Assembly: GCF_007049795.1 (NCBI RefSeq)
Contig: NZ_SCFY01000033.1
Location: forward strand, 1-43,521
Source of the DNA: Ectopseudomonas mendocina
GTDB taxonomy: Bacteria; Pseudomonadota; Gammaproteobacteria; Pseudomonadales; Pseudomonadaceae
DNA length: 43,521 nucleotides
Direction: 5' to 3'
Of this stretch, positions 1 to 8,336 are shown one piece after another (the first letter of the stretch is position 1; the number at the start of each line of letters is the position of its first letter). The translations under genes and the position numbers were made by a program. The notes under the pieces were generated by a model. That model made no database searches. It was not told the origin of the DNA and saw nothing but the letters and a program-made list of their open reading frames with translations.

Positions 1-77
1 ACCTCTTTTCTACCGCTTTCGATCCATTCGACCGAACCACCAACAGGACCAAACCACCACCCTGTCGACCGGCGCGC

Positions 78-105
78 ATTCTACACGCCAGATCCAGCTT
101 TGCAA
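78..105 (-). promoter_or_regulatory. Second (P2) of two tandem rRNA-type promoters, reading off the left edge
   Basis: On the minus strand a -35 TTGCAA (100-105) and a -10 TAGAAT (78-83) are separated by 16 bases. A GC-rich discriminator GCGCGCC follows. A 16-base spacer and a GC discriminator are typical of stringently controlled stable-RNA promoters. The TGTAGAATGCGCGCC core is identical to the one in P1, 98 bases upstream. No gene between here and base 1 could use it, so the target must lie beyond the left edge. In PAO1 tyrZ is followed by a 16S rRNA gene (recollection). Confidence 0.75.
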
Positions 106-168
106 GCCCTTCATTCAACTTAACTTATTGATTAACAAGGAGTTTTTGAAGCGCTTCATCGCTGAAGT

Positions 169-203
169 GGCGCGCATTCTACATCCAGCAGAATGCGCGT
201 CAA
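169..203 (-). promoter_or_regulatory. First (P1) of two tandem rRNA-type promoters
   Basis: On the minus strand a -35 TTGACG (198-203), a 16-base spacer, a -10 TAGAAT (176-181) and the discriminator GCGCGCC (169-175) lie about 20 bases past the tyrS stop codon. The -35 region and -10 region also form a 9-base dyad (CGCGCATTC / GAATGCGCG). This could fold in tyrS read-through RNA. The target is inferred to be an rrn operon to the left of the window. Confidence 0.75.
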
Positions 204-221
204 GCTTTAATTGCAGTTTTA

Positions 222-1421
222 TTACTCAGCCTTGAGGGTGATACGCGCAAAGGCCTTCTTGCCGGCCTGACAGACATGAGCAGAACCCAGCTTGAACAGG
301 AAGGTGCGATCAACCACTTCACCATCGACGCGCACGCCCCCCGAGCCCAACAGGTCGCGGGCAACCGCAGCATTTTTCACCAGGCCTGCCTTATTAAGGA
401 CGGACGAGATCGGCATATCTTCAGCCGATACCAGTTCGACCTCGGGCAGATCTTCCGGCAGCTCGCCATCCTTCATACGGTTGCCAGCGGAACGGTGAGC
501 ATTGGCCGCAGCCTCTTCACCATGAAAGCGCGCCACAAGCTCTTCGGCCAGCTTGATCTTGATATCACGCGGATTCGCGCCCTGCTCGACATCGCGCTTG
601 AACTGCTCGATCTCCTCCATGGAGCGGAAGCTGAGCAGCTCGAAGTATCGCCACATCAGCGCATCAGGCATGGACACGAGTTTGTTGTACATCACACCCG
701 GCGCTTCCTGGATGCCCACGTAGTTACCCAGAGACTTGGACATCTTCTTCACGCCATCGAGACCTTCCAGCAACGGCATGGTGACGATGCACTGCGACGC
801 CTGCCCATAGGCCCTCTGCAACTCGCGCCCCATCAGCAGATTGAACTTCTGGTCAGTGCCGCCCAGTTCGACATCGGCTTTCAGCGCTACGGAGTCATAA
901 CCCTGCACCAGCGGATAGAGAAACTCGTGAATGGCGATCGGCTGGTTGCTGCTGTAGCGCTTGTCGAAGTCATCACGCTCCAGCATGCGCGCCACCGTGT
1001 ACTGCGACGTCAGACGAATGAAATCGGCAGGCCCCATCTGGTCCATCCAGGTGGAGTTGAAGGCCACCTCGGTCTTGGCCGGGTCGAGAATCTTGAAGAC
1101 CTGCTGTTTATAGGTCTCGGCATTATCCAGAACCTGCTCACGGGTCAGCGGCGGACGAGTAGCGCTCTTACCGCTGGGGTCACCGATCATTCCGGTGAAA
1201 TCCCCAATCAGGAAGATCACATGGTGACCGAGCTCCTGGAACTGACGCAGCTTATTAATAAGAACGGTATGGCCGAGGTGCAGATCTGGAGCAGTAGGGT
1301 CGAAACCCGCCTTGATCCGCAGCGGCTGACCACGCTTGAGCTTTTCGACCAGCTCGGCCTCAACCAGAACCTCTTCCGCACCGCGCTTGATCAGCGCCAG
1401 CTGCTCTTCAACCGACTTCAT
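222..1421 (-). CDS. tyrS: Tyrosyl-tRNA synthetase (TyrZ type)
   Basis: This cytoplasmic class I aminoacyl-tRNA synthetase charges tRNA-Tyr with tyrosine. The 399-residue protein has the ATP-binding HIGH variant HLGH at residues 48-51, preceded by GFDPTAPDL, and the KMSKS loop at 226-230. It ends in an S4 RNA-binding domain (about 340-399). The length fits the shorter TyrZ form of pseudomonads rather than the 424-residue E. coli TyrS. I chose the ATG at 1421 (MKSVEEQL) over an in-frame start 63 bases upstream because the family begins there. The gene is divergent from the murein endopeptidase gene and followed at once by two rRNA-type promoters. Confidence 0.97.
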   Translation of the reverse strand: MKSVEEQLALIKRGAEEVLVEAELVEKLKRGQPLRIKAGFDPTAPDLHLGHTVLINKLRQFQELGHHVIFLIGDFTGMIGDPSGKSATRPPLTREQVLDNAETYKQQVFKILDPAKTEVAFNSTWMDQMGPADFIRLTSQYTVARMLERDDFDKRYSSNQPIAIHEFLYPLVQGYDSVALKADVELGGTDQKFNLLMGRELQRAYGQASQCIVTMPLLEGLDGVKKMSKSLGNYVGIQEAPGVMYNKLVSMPDALMWRYFELLSFRSMEEIEQFKRDVEQGANPRDIKIKLAEELVARFHGEEAAANAHRSAGNRMKDGELPEDLPEVELVSAEDMPISSVLNKAGLVKNAAVARDLLGSGGVRVDGEVVDRTFLFKLGSAHVCQAGKKAFARITLKAE

Positions 1422-1458
1422 AAAATGACTCACAATGACCTTGTTCAAAAGGGAACCA

Positions 1459-1486
1459 ACCATACAAGAACGCCGACAAATCACAA
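1459..1486 (-). promoter_or_regulatory. Candidate sigma-70 promoter of tyrS
   Basis: The minus strand shows TTGTGA (1481-1486), a 16-base spacer and TATGGT (1459-1464), about 38 bases before the chosen tyrS start. Each hexamer matches consensus at four of six positions. I found no T-box, as expected outside Firmicutes. Confidence 0.4.
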
Positions 1487-1630
1487 GTTTTGCTCAGCGT
1501 AAGGCAGACCATGCGCCGATCATCATCTGCAGGGTTGCCTCCCGACGGTTTTGGTTATATTTTATACAGTTAGTGCATATTCATCATGCTCTTCTTTTAA
1601 TCTTCATCTTTTCACTTCAAAAGCAGCCCT

Positions 1631-3058
1631 ATGACCTCTACATCTAAAGCGCCGCCGCTCTATCCAAAGACCCATATTCTTGCAGCGAGCGGCGTAGCCG
1701 CGTTGCTCAGCCTTGCCCTCCTGGTTTTTCCTTCGCGTGAAGTCGAGGCACAGAAAACCTTCATAGACCTGGATCTGGGCAACGATGCCGAGATGGTGCT
1801 GCAGGAAAAGGATGACCTCCGAGCGGGACTACCAGTACCAGGCGCCGCCTCGCCATTCGCCGAAATCGAGCAAGGCACCGACACAGCCGAAAACAGCGCA
1901 CAAGATGCTGACGAAGACCTCCTAGAAACAGCTGATTCCTCTCCTCTCTCCGATCCCAACCACCACAACATCACGGTCAGTAATGGCGATACGCTTTCTA
2001 CCGTGTTCGCCAAGGTCGGTCTGAGCGCCAACGATCTGCATGAGGCCCTGAACAGTAATAAAGAGGCCAAACAATTCAGCCGCCTTAAAGTGGGCCAGGT
2101 GCTGGACTTCGAACTGAACGAAGACGGCAAGCTGAAAAGCCTGCAGAGCAAAATCAGCGACCTGGAAACCATTCGCCTGAGCCGCACCGATAAAGGCTTC
2201 GATTTCCAGCGCGATCAGGTCAAGCCTGAGGTGGTCACCGCTTACAGCCGTGGCGTGATCAACAGCTCACTGTTTCTCTCCGCCAAACGTGCAGGCCTGT
2301 CGCATAGCCTGACCATGGACCTGGCCAACGTATTTGGTTACGACATCGACTTCGCCATGGATATTCGCGAAGGGGACGAGTTCGAAGTGATCTACGAAGA
2401 GAAGGTGGTCAACGGCAAACGTGTCGGCACCGGCAATATTCTCTCGGCGCGCTTCACCAACCGCGGCAAGACTTACACCGCCGTGCGCTACACCAGCAAG
2501 CAAGGCACCACCAGCTACTACAACGCCGATGGCGAGAGCATGCGCAAGGCGTTCATCCGTACGCCGGTGGACTTCGCTCGTATCAGCTCGCGTTTCTCCA
2601 CTGGCCGCAAGCATCCGATCCTGAACAAGATTCGCGCGCACAAGGGTGTCGACTATGCCGCGCCACGTGGCACGCCGATCAAGGCTGCCGGTGACGGTCG
2701 CGTAACACTGGCAGGTCGTAATGGCGGCTACGGTAATACCGTGATCATCCAGCACGGCCAGCGATACCGCACTCTTTATGCACACATGCAGGGTTTTGCC
2801 AAAGGTGTTCGCAACGGTTCGAACGTCAAGCAAGGCCAGATCATCGGTTACATCGGCACCACCGGGCTCTCCACCGGCCCTCACCTGCACTATGAATTCC
2901 AGGTCAACGGCGTACACGTAGATCCACTCAGCCAGAAGCTGCCGATGGCCGACCCGATTGCAGCGAGCGAAAAGCAACGCTTCATGCAACTGAGCAAGCC
3001 GCTGATGGCGCGCATGGACCAGGAAAAGGCCACCATGCTAGCCGCTAACCAGCAGTAA
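1631..3058 (+). CDS. Murein DD-endopeptidase, M23 family (MepM-like, PA0667-type)
   Basis: This is a probable envelope hydrolase that cuts peptide cross-links in peptidoglycan during cell growth. The 475-residue protein has one N-terminal membrane anchor or uncleaved signal (about 15-35), an acidic linker, and a LysM/OapA-like domain around 115-185 (ITVSNGDTLSTVFAKVGL). A lysostaphin-type M23 domain lies at about 325-435. Zinc ligands are visible as H337xxxD341 (HKGVD) and the HLHYE motif at 418-422, so the enzyme should be active. The start is the ATG at 1631, with a weak ribosome site. anmK begins 3 bases after its stop codon, so the two are probably co-transcribed, joining a murein hydrolase to murein recycling. 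Confidence 0.93.
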   Translation: MTSTSKAPPLYPKTHILAASGVAALLSLALLVFPSREVEAQKTFIDLDLGNDAEMVLQEKDDLRAGLPVPGAASPFAEIEQGTDTAENSAQDADEDLLETADSSPLSDPNHHNITVSNGDTLSTVFAKVGLSANDLHEALNSNKEAKQFSRLKVGQVLDFELNEDGKLKSLQSKISDLETIRLSRTDKGFDFQRDQVKPEVVTAYSRGVINSSLFLSAKRAGLSHSLTMDLANVFGYDIDFAMDIREGDEFEVIYEEKVVNGKRVGTGNILSARFTNRGKTYTAVRYTSKQGTTSYYNADGESMRKAFIRTPVDFARISSRFSTGRKHPILNKIRAHKGVDYAAPRGTPIKAAGDGRVTLAGRNGGYGNTVIIQHGQRYRTLYAHMQGFAKGVRNGSNVKQGQIIGYIGTTGLSTGPHLHYEFQVNGVHVDPLSQKLPMADPIAASEKQRFMQLSKPLMARMDQEKATMLAANQQ

Positions 3059-3061
3059 GCC

Positions 3062-4153
3062 GTGCCCCTCTATATTGGTGTGATGTCTGGCACCAGCCTG
3101 GACGGGCTGGACATCGCGCTGATCGATCAGGATCAGCGCCCCAAACTCCTCGCAACGCTCTACCGCCCCATGCCAGAACAACTGCGTAGCGACCTGCTGG
3201 CGCTGTGCACCTCGGGCGATGATGAGCTGGCGCGCGCAGCCATCGCAGAACAGCGCTGGGTCGAATTGGCCGCTGCCGCCATCAACGAACTCCTGCAGCA
3301 ACAGAACCTTACCGCGCAGCAGATTCGCGCCATCGGCAGCCATGGCCAGACCGTGCGCCATGAGCCTGCACGCGGCTTCACCATTCAGATCGGCAACCCA
3401 GCGCTGCTGGCCGAGCTCACGGGGATTTGCGTGGTCGGCGATTTTCGTCGTCGCGATGTGGCTGCCGGCGGACAAGGGGCTCCCTTGGTCCCTGCTTTTC
3501 ACCACGACCTGTTCGGCAACAGTCAACGTCATGTCGCCGTGCTCAATGTCGGCGGCTTCAGCAACCTTAGCCTGCTTTCACCCGGCCAGGAGGTTCTGGG
3601 ATTCGACAGCGGCCCTGGTAACGTTCTGCTCGATGCCTGGATTCAGTATTGCCAGGGCCTGACCTATGACCGTGACGGCGCCTGGGCATCCAGCGGCAAG
3701 GTAGACGCCGAGCTGCTGTCGCGGCTACTGAGCGATCCCTTCTTCGCCACCCAGGGGCCGAAGAGTACCGGCCGCGAGCTATTCAACCTCGACTGGCTGC
3801 TGGCCCATTTGCATGGATCACCGCGCCTGGCCAACGAAGATGTACAGGCGACCCTGGTGGAACTCACCGCACACAGCATCGTCAGCGCTTTGCGCAACGC
3901 GCAAGCTCACACCGATGTCCTGCTGGTGTGTGGCGGCGGCGCTCACAACGCTTGTCTGATGAAGCGCCTGAGCGAGATGCTGCCTGGAACCGAAGTCAGC
4001 AGCACCGCAGCTGCAGGTGTTGACCCGGACTGGGTCGAAGCCATGGCCTTCGCCTGGCTGGCGCATTGCGCACTTGAGGGCATTGCTGGCAATCGCCCGA
4101 GCGTGACCGGAGCCAGAGGCCTGCGCGTGCTCGGCGCCATCTACCCCGCCTGA
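3062..4153 (+). CDS. anmK: Anhydro-N-acetylmuramic acid kinase
   Basis: This cytoplasmic kinase opens and phosphorylates 1,6-anhydro-MurNAc to MurNAc-6-phosphate in cell-wall recycling. The 363-residue protein carries the N-terminal phosphate loop MSGTSLDG (residues 8-15), the conserved stretch DFRRRDVAAGGQGAPLVP, and a late VCGGGAHN motif. All are typical of AnmK in the sugar-kinase/Hsp70 fold. The start is GTG at 3062, needed to include the conserved PLYIGVMSGTS. The gene sits 3 bases behind the M23 endopeptidase. The same window holds amgK and murU, the later steps of the Pseudomonas MurNAc salvage route, about 34 kb away. Confidence 0.97.
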   Translation: MPLYIGVMSGTSLDGLDIALIDQDQRPKLLATLYRPMPEQLRSDLLALCTSGDDELARAAIAEQRWVELAAAAINELLQQQNLTAQQIRAIGSHGQTVRHEPARGFTIQIGNPALLAELTGICVVGDFRRRDVAAGGQGAPLVPAFHHDLFGNSQRHVAVLNVGGFSNLSLLSPGQEVLGFDSGPGNVLLDAWIQYCQGLTYDRDGAWASSGKVDAELLSRLLSDPFFATQGPKSTGRELFNLDWLLAHLHGSPRLANEDVQATLVELTAHSIVSALRNAQAHTDVLLVCGGGAHNACLMKRLSEMLPGTEVSSTAAAGVDPDWVEAMAFAWLAHCALEGIAGNRPSVTGARGLRVLGAIYPA

Positions 4154-4161
4154 AAACGAAA

Positions 4162-4184
4162 ACGCCGCGCATAGAGCGCGGCGT
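4162..4184 (-). terminator. Rho-independent terminator between anmK and erpA
   Basis: A 9-bp GC-rich stem (ACGCCGCGC / GCGCGGCGT) with loop ATAGA is followed on the minus strand by TTTTCGTTTTC, a good terminator for erpA. On the plus strand the tail is only CTGTCATC, so it is weaker for anmK. Confidence 0.8.
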
Positions 4185-4203
4185 CTGTCATCAGGCGAAG
4201 CAT

Positions 4204-4554
4204 TCAGATCGAGAAGGACGACCCGCAACCACAGGTGGTGGTGGCGTTGGGGTTCTTGATCACGAAGCGCGAACCTTCCAGCCCTTCCTGATAGTCCACC
4301 TCGGAGCCCGCCAGATACTGGAAGCTCATGGCATCCACCACCAGGCTTACACCTTCACGCTCGACGATGGTGTCATCCTCGGCTACTTCCTCATCGAAGG
4401 TAAAACCGTACTGAAATCCCGAGCAGCCGCCGCCCGTGACGAACACACGCAGCTTCAGGCGCGGATTGCCCTCTTCATCGACCAGGTTCTTCACCTTGCC
4501 GGCCGCGCCCTGAGTGAAGTGCAAGGGGGCAGGGGTGAAGGTTTCGACGCTCAT
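4204..4554 (-). CDS. erpA: A-type iron-sulfur cluster insertion protein ErpA
   Basis: This small cytoplasmic carrier receives Fe-S clusters from a scaffold and passes them to apo-enzymes. The 116-residue protein has the A-type ligand pattern: C44 in GGGCSGF and C108/C110 in CGCGSSFSI at the C-terminus. The synteny and the N-terminal extension (MSVETFTPAPLHFT) favour ErpA over IscA or SufA. The ATG at 4554 follows a GGGAG ribosome site six bases upstream. It is convergent with anmK and stands alone, about 70 bases downstream of the bactofilin gene. Confidence 0.93.
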   Translation of the reverse strand: MSVETFTPAPLHFTQGAAGKVKNLVDEEGNPRLKLRVFVTGGGCSGFQYGFTFDEEVAEDDTIVEREGVSLVVDAMSFQYLAGSEVDYQEGLEGSRFVIKNPNATTTCGCGSSFSI

Positions 4555-4626
4555 TCTGGACTCCCGGCGCTATGCGCCATACTGCTTTGGGCGTGCATTA
4601 TCCGCTTGCCCGACGAAATTGGTCAA

Positions 4627-5037
4627 CTATTGCTCGATTTCCAGCGTCGCCGGAAGCTCGAGTGGCCGCTCACCATCCTTGAGGTGACAGAGGCGCCCTT
4701 CGATCTGCGCCCCCATGGCCATCTCCATCAGGCCGTAATGCAGATTACCGCGAACCCGGGAGCGCGAGCCTAGCTCAAGATGGCCGCTGGCGAACACATC
4801 ACCACTCACCTCGCCATCGATCACTATATGGGGTGCACGTATCTCACCTTCAACCAGGCCGCCCGCGCTCACGCGCACCAGACCTTCGGTAGCCAGCAGA
4901 TTACCGTTGACCCGACCATCCACTTGCACTGCGCCCTGAAAGCGCATGTCGCCTACCAGCTCAGCGCCAGCGGCAATCAGGCTGGTCTTACCGCTGAAAC
5001 GCTGCAAGTCGGGTTTGGTCTTGTCTTTACTCCACAT
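4627..5037 (-). CDS. Bactofilin (polymer-forming cytoskeletal protein)
   Basis: Bactofilins self-assemble into non-polar filaments that scaffold envelope enzymes at specific cell sites. The 136-residue protein has a short charged N-terminus and then a right-handed beta-helix repeat region. It shows the recurring G-x-V/I-x-G pattern (VDGRVNGNLLATEGLVRV, IDGEVSGDVFASGHLELG), about residues 20-115. Its start lies 11 bases inside the end of the upstream membrane-protein gene, so the two are translationally coupled. This suggests that the membrane coiled-coil protein and the filament act together. No direct function is known to me for this locus. Confidence 0.88.
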   Translation of the reverse strand: MWSKDKTKPDLQRFSGKTSLIAAGAELVGDMRFQGAVQVDGRVNGNLLATEGLVRVSAGGLVEGEIRAPHIVIDGEVSGDVFASGHLELGSRSRVRGNLHYGLMEMAMGAQIEGRLCHLKDGERPLELPATLEIEQ

Positions 5038-5770
5038 GAGTGGCTATCGCTCCTGATTTTATCCATTCGAATGTACGGCTCAGCGGCTTGTCGCCCTCGA
5101 CCTCCGCCTGAACCTTGACCTGACGCGGCTCGAAGCCCTCAGGTAGTTGTAGTTCGCCAAAACGACCCGCCTCGGGGAAGGACTGGAAGTGTTTGAAGGA
5201 GAACGCAATGCTGCTCTCGCTGACCTCATCGGACAGCGCCGCCAGCTCCAGCGCAGCCGGCTTACCGTTTTGCTGCCCCTCGATCGTAATGCGCAAACGC
5301 CCCTGCAATGCCTCATCACTGGCGCCGACTCGGCTCATCAGCAATTTGTAGCGGAATCGTAACGGCACGTCCGTGGCTTGCAACTCAAAGGCGCGAATGC
5401 GGATGCCTTCACGCCGACTGGCAGGTGCCAGCACACCTTTGTAGAAGGCCAGGTCCTGCTGTTGCTTGAAGATCTGCTCCTCCAGCAACTTGATGGTGCG
5501 ACGATTCTGCTCCATGGCTTGCTGAGTAACTTTGTCGCTACTACCGACCACAGCCAGACGCTGGCGTAGCAGTTCCAGCTCCTGCTCCTGTTCGGTAACG
5601 CGAGTCAACAACGCATGCGACTCCTCGGCTGCCTGCGGAGGCTGCACTTGTGGCCAGTACCAACCCAGGGCAAAGGCCGCCGGCACAGCGAGCACCAGCA
5701 GCAGTTGCAGCCAGCGACGCCTGCGCTCACGGCGCGGATCGCTGAGGCGGACCTCCCAGCCCGGTATCAC
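5027..5770 (-). CDS. Single-pass membrane coiled-coil protein (DUF6776 type)
   Basis: The function is unknown. The 247-residue protein has a basic cytoplasmic start (DPRRERRRRW), one membrane helix (about 20-40, LLLVLAVPAAFALGWYW) and a coiled coil (about 48-110, rich in E, Q and L heptads). A globular periplasmic domain of about 130 residues follows. It overlaps argC by four bases (ATGA) and the bactofilin gene by 11, so it is part of an argC-membrane protein-bactofilin operon. A role as membrane partner of the bactofilin filament is my inference from this coupling and the topology. Confidence 0.8.
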   Translation of the reverse strand: MIPGWEVRLSDPRRERRRRWLQLLLVLAVPAAFALGWYWPQVQPPQAAEESHALLTRVTEQEQELELLRQRLAVVGSSDKVTQQAMEQNRRTIKLLEEQIFKQQQDLAFYKGVLAPASRREGIRIRAFELQATDVPLRFRYKLLMSRVGASDEALQGRLRITIEGQQNGKPAALELAALSDEVSESSIAFSFKHFQSFPEAGRFGELQLPEGFEPRQVKVQAEVEGDKPLSRTFEWIKSGAIATHVE

Positions 5771-6801
5771 GGCAACAGGGCCGCGTGCGACAGGCCGAGG
5801 CGCTCGTCGAGACCGAAAAGAATGTTCATGTTCTGCACCGCCTGACCGGATGCGCCCTTGACCAGGTTGTCGATCACCGAGAGCACCACCACCAGATCAC
5901 CGCCTTGCGGACGGTGTACGGCGATGCGGCAAACATTGCCTCCGCGCACGCTACGGGTTTCCGGGTGGCTGCCCGCCGGCATCACATCGACGAACGGCTC
6001 GCCGGCGTAACGCTTCTCGAACAGCGTCTGAAGATCGACCGTGGTATCGGTCACGCGTGCATAAAGGGTCGAGTGAATGCCGCGAATCATCGGCGTCAGG
6101 TGTGGAACGAAGGTCAGACCAACGTCGCTGCCTGCTGCCTGGCGCAGTCCCTGACGAATTTCCGGGAGGTGCCTATGGCCCTTGACCGAGTAGGCCTTCA
6201 TGCTTTCGCCAGCCTCACAGAACAACGAACCAACGCTGGCTCCGCGGCCCGCACCGCTGACGCCGCTCTTGCAGTCGGCGATAAGGCTGCCGACATCGGC
6301 CAAGCCGGCTTCCAGCAGAGGAATCAGGCCGAGCTGAGTAGCGGTCGGGTAGCAGCCGGGTACGGCGATCAGACGCGCGGTCTTGATCGCCTCGCGGTTG
6401 ACCTCGGGCAGACCATATACCGCCTCACTCAGCAGCTCGGGCGCGCCATGAGGCTGGCCGTACCACTTGGCCCACTCCTCGGCGTCCTGCAAACGAAAAT
6501 CGGCGGACAGATCGATCACTCGCGTGCCTGCGGCCAGCAGTTCACCCGCCAGTGCGTGAGCCACACCGTGGGGGGTGGCGAAGAACACCACGTCACAGGC
6601 GCCCAATGTGGCAACGTCCGGCACGCTGAAAGCCAGATTCGGGTAGTGACCGCGCAGGTTGGGGTACATCTCATCAACGCGCAGGCCGGCCTCGGAACGG
6701 GAAGTGATCACGGTCACCTCTGCCTGCGGGTGTTGCGCCAGCAGACGCAGCAGTTCGACACCGGTGTAGCCCGTGCCGCCGACGATACCGACCTTGATCA
6801 T
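5767..6801 (-). CDS. argC: N-acetyl-gamma-glutamyl-phosphate reductase
   Basis: This enzyme performs the NADPH-dependent reduction of N-acetylglutamyl phosphate to the semialdehyde, the third step of arginine synthesis. The 344-residue protein has the N-terminal Rossmann motif GIVGGTGYTG (5-14) and the catalytic cysteine C150 in VPGCYPTATQLGL. The start is the ATG at 6801 (MIKVGIVGG), with an AAGGGG ribosome site upstream. A longer reading from 6867 adds a non-conserved stretch. It is divergent from hemJ across a gap of about 130 bases and heads the operon with the membrane protein and bactofilin. Confidence 0.97.
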   Translation of the reverse strand: MIKVGIVGGTGYTGVELLRLLAQHPQAEVTVITSRSEAGLRVDEMYPNLRGHYPNLAFSVPDVATLGACDVVFFATPHGVAHALAGELLAAGTRVIDLSADFRLQDAEEWAKWYGQPHGAPELLSEAVYGLPEVNREAIKTARLIAVPGCYPTATQLGLIPLLEAGLADVGSLIADCKSGVSGAGRGASVGSLFCEAGESMKAYSVKGHRHLPEIRQGLRQAAGSDVGLTFVPHLTPMIRGIHSTLYARVTDTTVDLQTLFEKRYAGEPFVDVMPAGSHPETRSVRGGNVCRIAVHRPQGGDLVVVLSVIDNLVKGASGQAVQNMNILFGLDERLGLSHAALLP

Positions 6802-6934
6802 CACATGCCCCTTTGCAAAAGCCATTGGAAAGCTGCCGATGATAAAGCCGCATCGGCCAAGCTCCAACCGCGGAGGTGACGCAGGCGTCGACTGCCTCTA
6901 CTATCGAGACCATTTTTCAGCGTGAGAGGCGAAA

Positions 6935-7363
6935 ATGCTCTATCTCTGGCTCAAGGCTCTGCACATCATCGCCATGGTCTGCTGGTTCGCCGGCCTGTTC
7001 TATCTGCCGCGTCTGTTCGTCTATCACGCCATGAGCAGCGACGCAGCCAGTCACGAGCGATTCTGCATCATGGAGCGCAAGCTCTATCGAGGCATCATGA
7101 TGCCGTCGATGATCGCCACCCTCGGGCTTGGCATCTGGCTGCTCAGCCTCAACTCGGCTTACTACTTCACTCAAGGCTGGATGCACGCCAAGCTTACGCT
7201 GGTGGTGGCCTTGGTGATCTATCACCATCTGTGCGGGGCTCAGCTCAAGCGCTTTGCTCGCGGCGAGAACAGCCGCAGCCATGTGTTCTATCGTTGGTTC
7301 AATGAAGCACCGGTGCTGGCACTGCTGGGGATCGTAATCCTGGTTGTCGTCCGCCCCTTCTGA
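6935..7363 (+). CDS. hemJ: Protoporphyrinogen IX oxidase HemJ
   Basis: This inner-membrane enzyme oxidises protoporphyrinogen IX to protoporphyrin IX in heme synthesis. The 142-residue protein has about four membrane helices. The family's conserved His lies at residue 10 (ALHIIAMVCWF) in the first helix. The adjoining FAGLFYLPRLFVYH and the later HAKLTLV segment are also HemJ-like. A GAGAGG ribosome site precedes the ATG. The nitronate monooxygenase-like gene begins 10 bases after its stop, so the two form an operon. Confidence 0.93.
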   Translation: MLYLWLKALHIIAMVCWFAGLFYLPRLFVYHAMSSDAASHERFCIMERKLYRGIMMPSMIATLGLGIWLLSLNSAYYFTQGWMHAKLTLVVALVIYHHLCGAQLKRFARGENSRSHVFYRWFNEAPVLALLGIVILVVVRPF

Positions 7364-7373
7364 GGAGTTCATC

Positions 7374-8336
7374 ATGTCTCTGCCCGCCCTGCTCGAACAT
7401 CGCCTGCGCCTGCCACTGGTGGCTGCGCCGATGTTCCTGGTATCCAACCCGGCGCTGGTCAGTGCCTGCTGCAACAGCGGCATCGTCGGCAGCTTTCCGG
7501 CACTGAACCAGCGCGAGAGCGCCGGTTTCGCTGCCTGGCTCGACGAAATCGAAGCCAGCCTCTCGGCTGACGCCGCGCCCTTCGCCGTCAACCTGATCGT
7601 GCATAACAGCAACCCACGACTGCAGGCGGACCTGGCCATCTGCGTCGAACGCCGCGTGCCTATCGTCATCACCAGCCTGGGCGCAGTGAAGGAAGTGGTC
7701 GATGCCGTGCACAGCTACGGTGGCCTGGTATTCCATGACGTGACCACCCGCCGCCACGCGGAAAAAGCTGCCGAGGCTGGCGTGGATGGTCTGATCGCCG
7801 TGGCAGCTGGCGCTGGCGGCCACGCCGGCACCTGGAGTCCTTTCGCCCTGCTGGCCGAGATTCGTCAATTCTTCGACAAGACCGTGCTGCTGTCGGGTTG
7901 CCTCAATCACGGCCACGAGATTCTCGCCGCCCAGTTGCTCGGCGCCGATCTGGCCTATATGGGCACCCGTTTCATCGCCACCACCGAGAACAATGCCTCG
8001 GCCGACTACAAGCAGATGATCCTCGACGCACGGGCCGCCGATATCATCCACACGCCCGCCGTGTCCGGCGTACCGGCCAGCTTCATGCGCCAGAGCCTGG
8101 AGCTGGCCGGCTACGACCTGAAACAGCTGCAGAACAAGGCCGATATCAACTACGGCGAGAAACTCAAGCCAATGGACGAAGAAGCCAAGGCCTGGAAAAC
8201 CGTATGGTCGGCCGGCCAGGGCGTCGGCGGCATCGATGATATGCCCTCGGTGAAGGAACTGGTCGCGCGGCTCGATAACGAATACCGCGCCGCGCTGACA
8301 CGCAGCCAGCAGCTGGGGCAACACTGGCCGCGATGA
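7374..8336 (+). CDS. Nitronate monooxygenase-like FMN flavoprotein
   Basis: This is a 2-nitropropane dioxygenase/NMO-family TIM-barrel flavoprotein, expected to oxidise alkyl nitronates with FMN. Its physiological substrate is unknown. The 320-residue protein shows the N-terminal LVAAPMFLVS strand and the family signature AAGAGGHAGT, with H150 at the position of the catalytic base. A later phosphate-binding GADLAYMGTRF segment is also present. The ATG at 7374 follows GAGGAG. It is coupled to the next gene by a four-base ATGA overlap. Detoxifying nitronates such as propionate 3-nitronate is the usual role in this class. Confidence 0.88.
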   Translation: MSLPALLEHRLRLPLVAAPMFLVSNPALVSACCNSGIVGSFPALNQRESAGFAAWLDEIEASLSADAAPFAVNLIVHNSNPRLQADLAICVERRVPIVITSLGAVKEVVDAVHSYGGLVFHDVTTRRHAEKAAEAGVDGLIAVAAGAGGHAGTWSPFALLAEIRQFFDKTVLLSGCLNHGHEILAAQLLGADLAYMGTRFIATTENNASADYKQMILDARAADIIHTPAVSGVPASFMRQSLELAGYDLKQLQNKADINYGEKLKPMDEEAKAWKTVWSAGQGVGGIDDMPSVKELVARLDNEYRAALTRSQQLGQHWPR

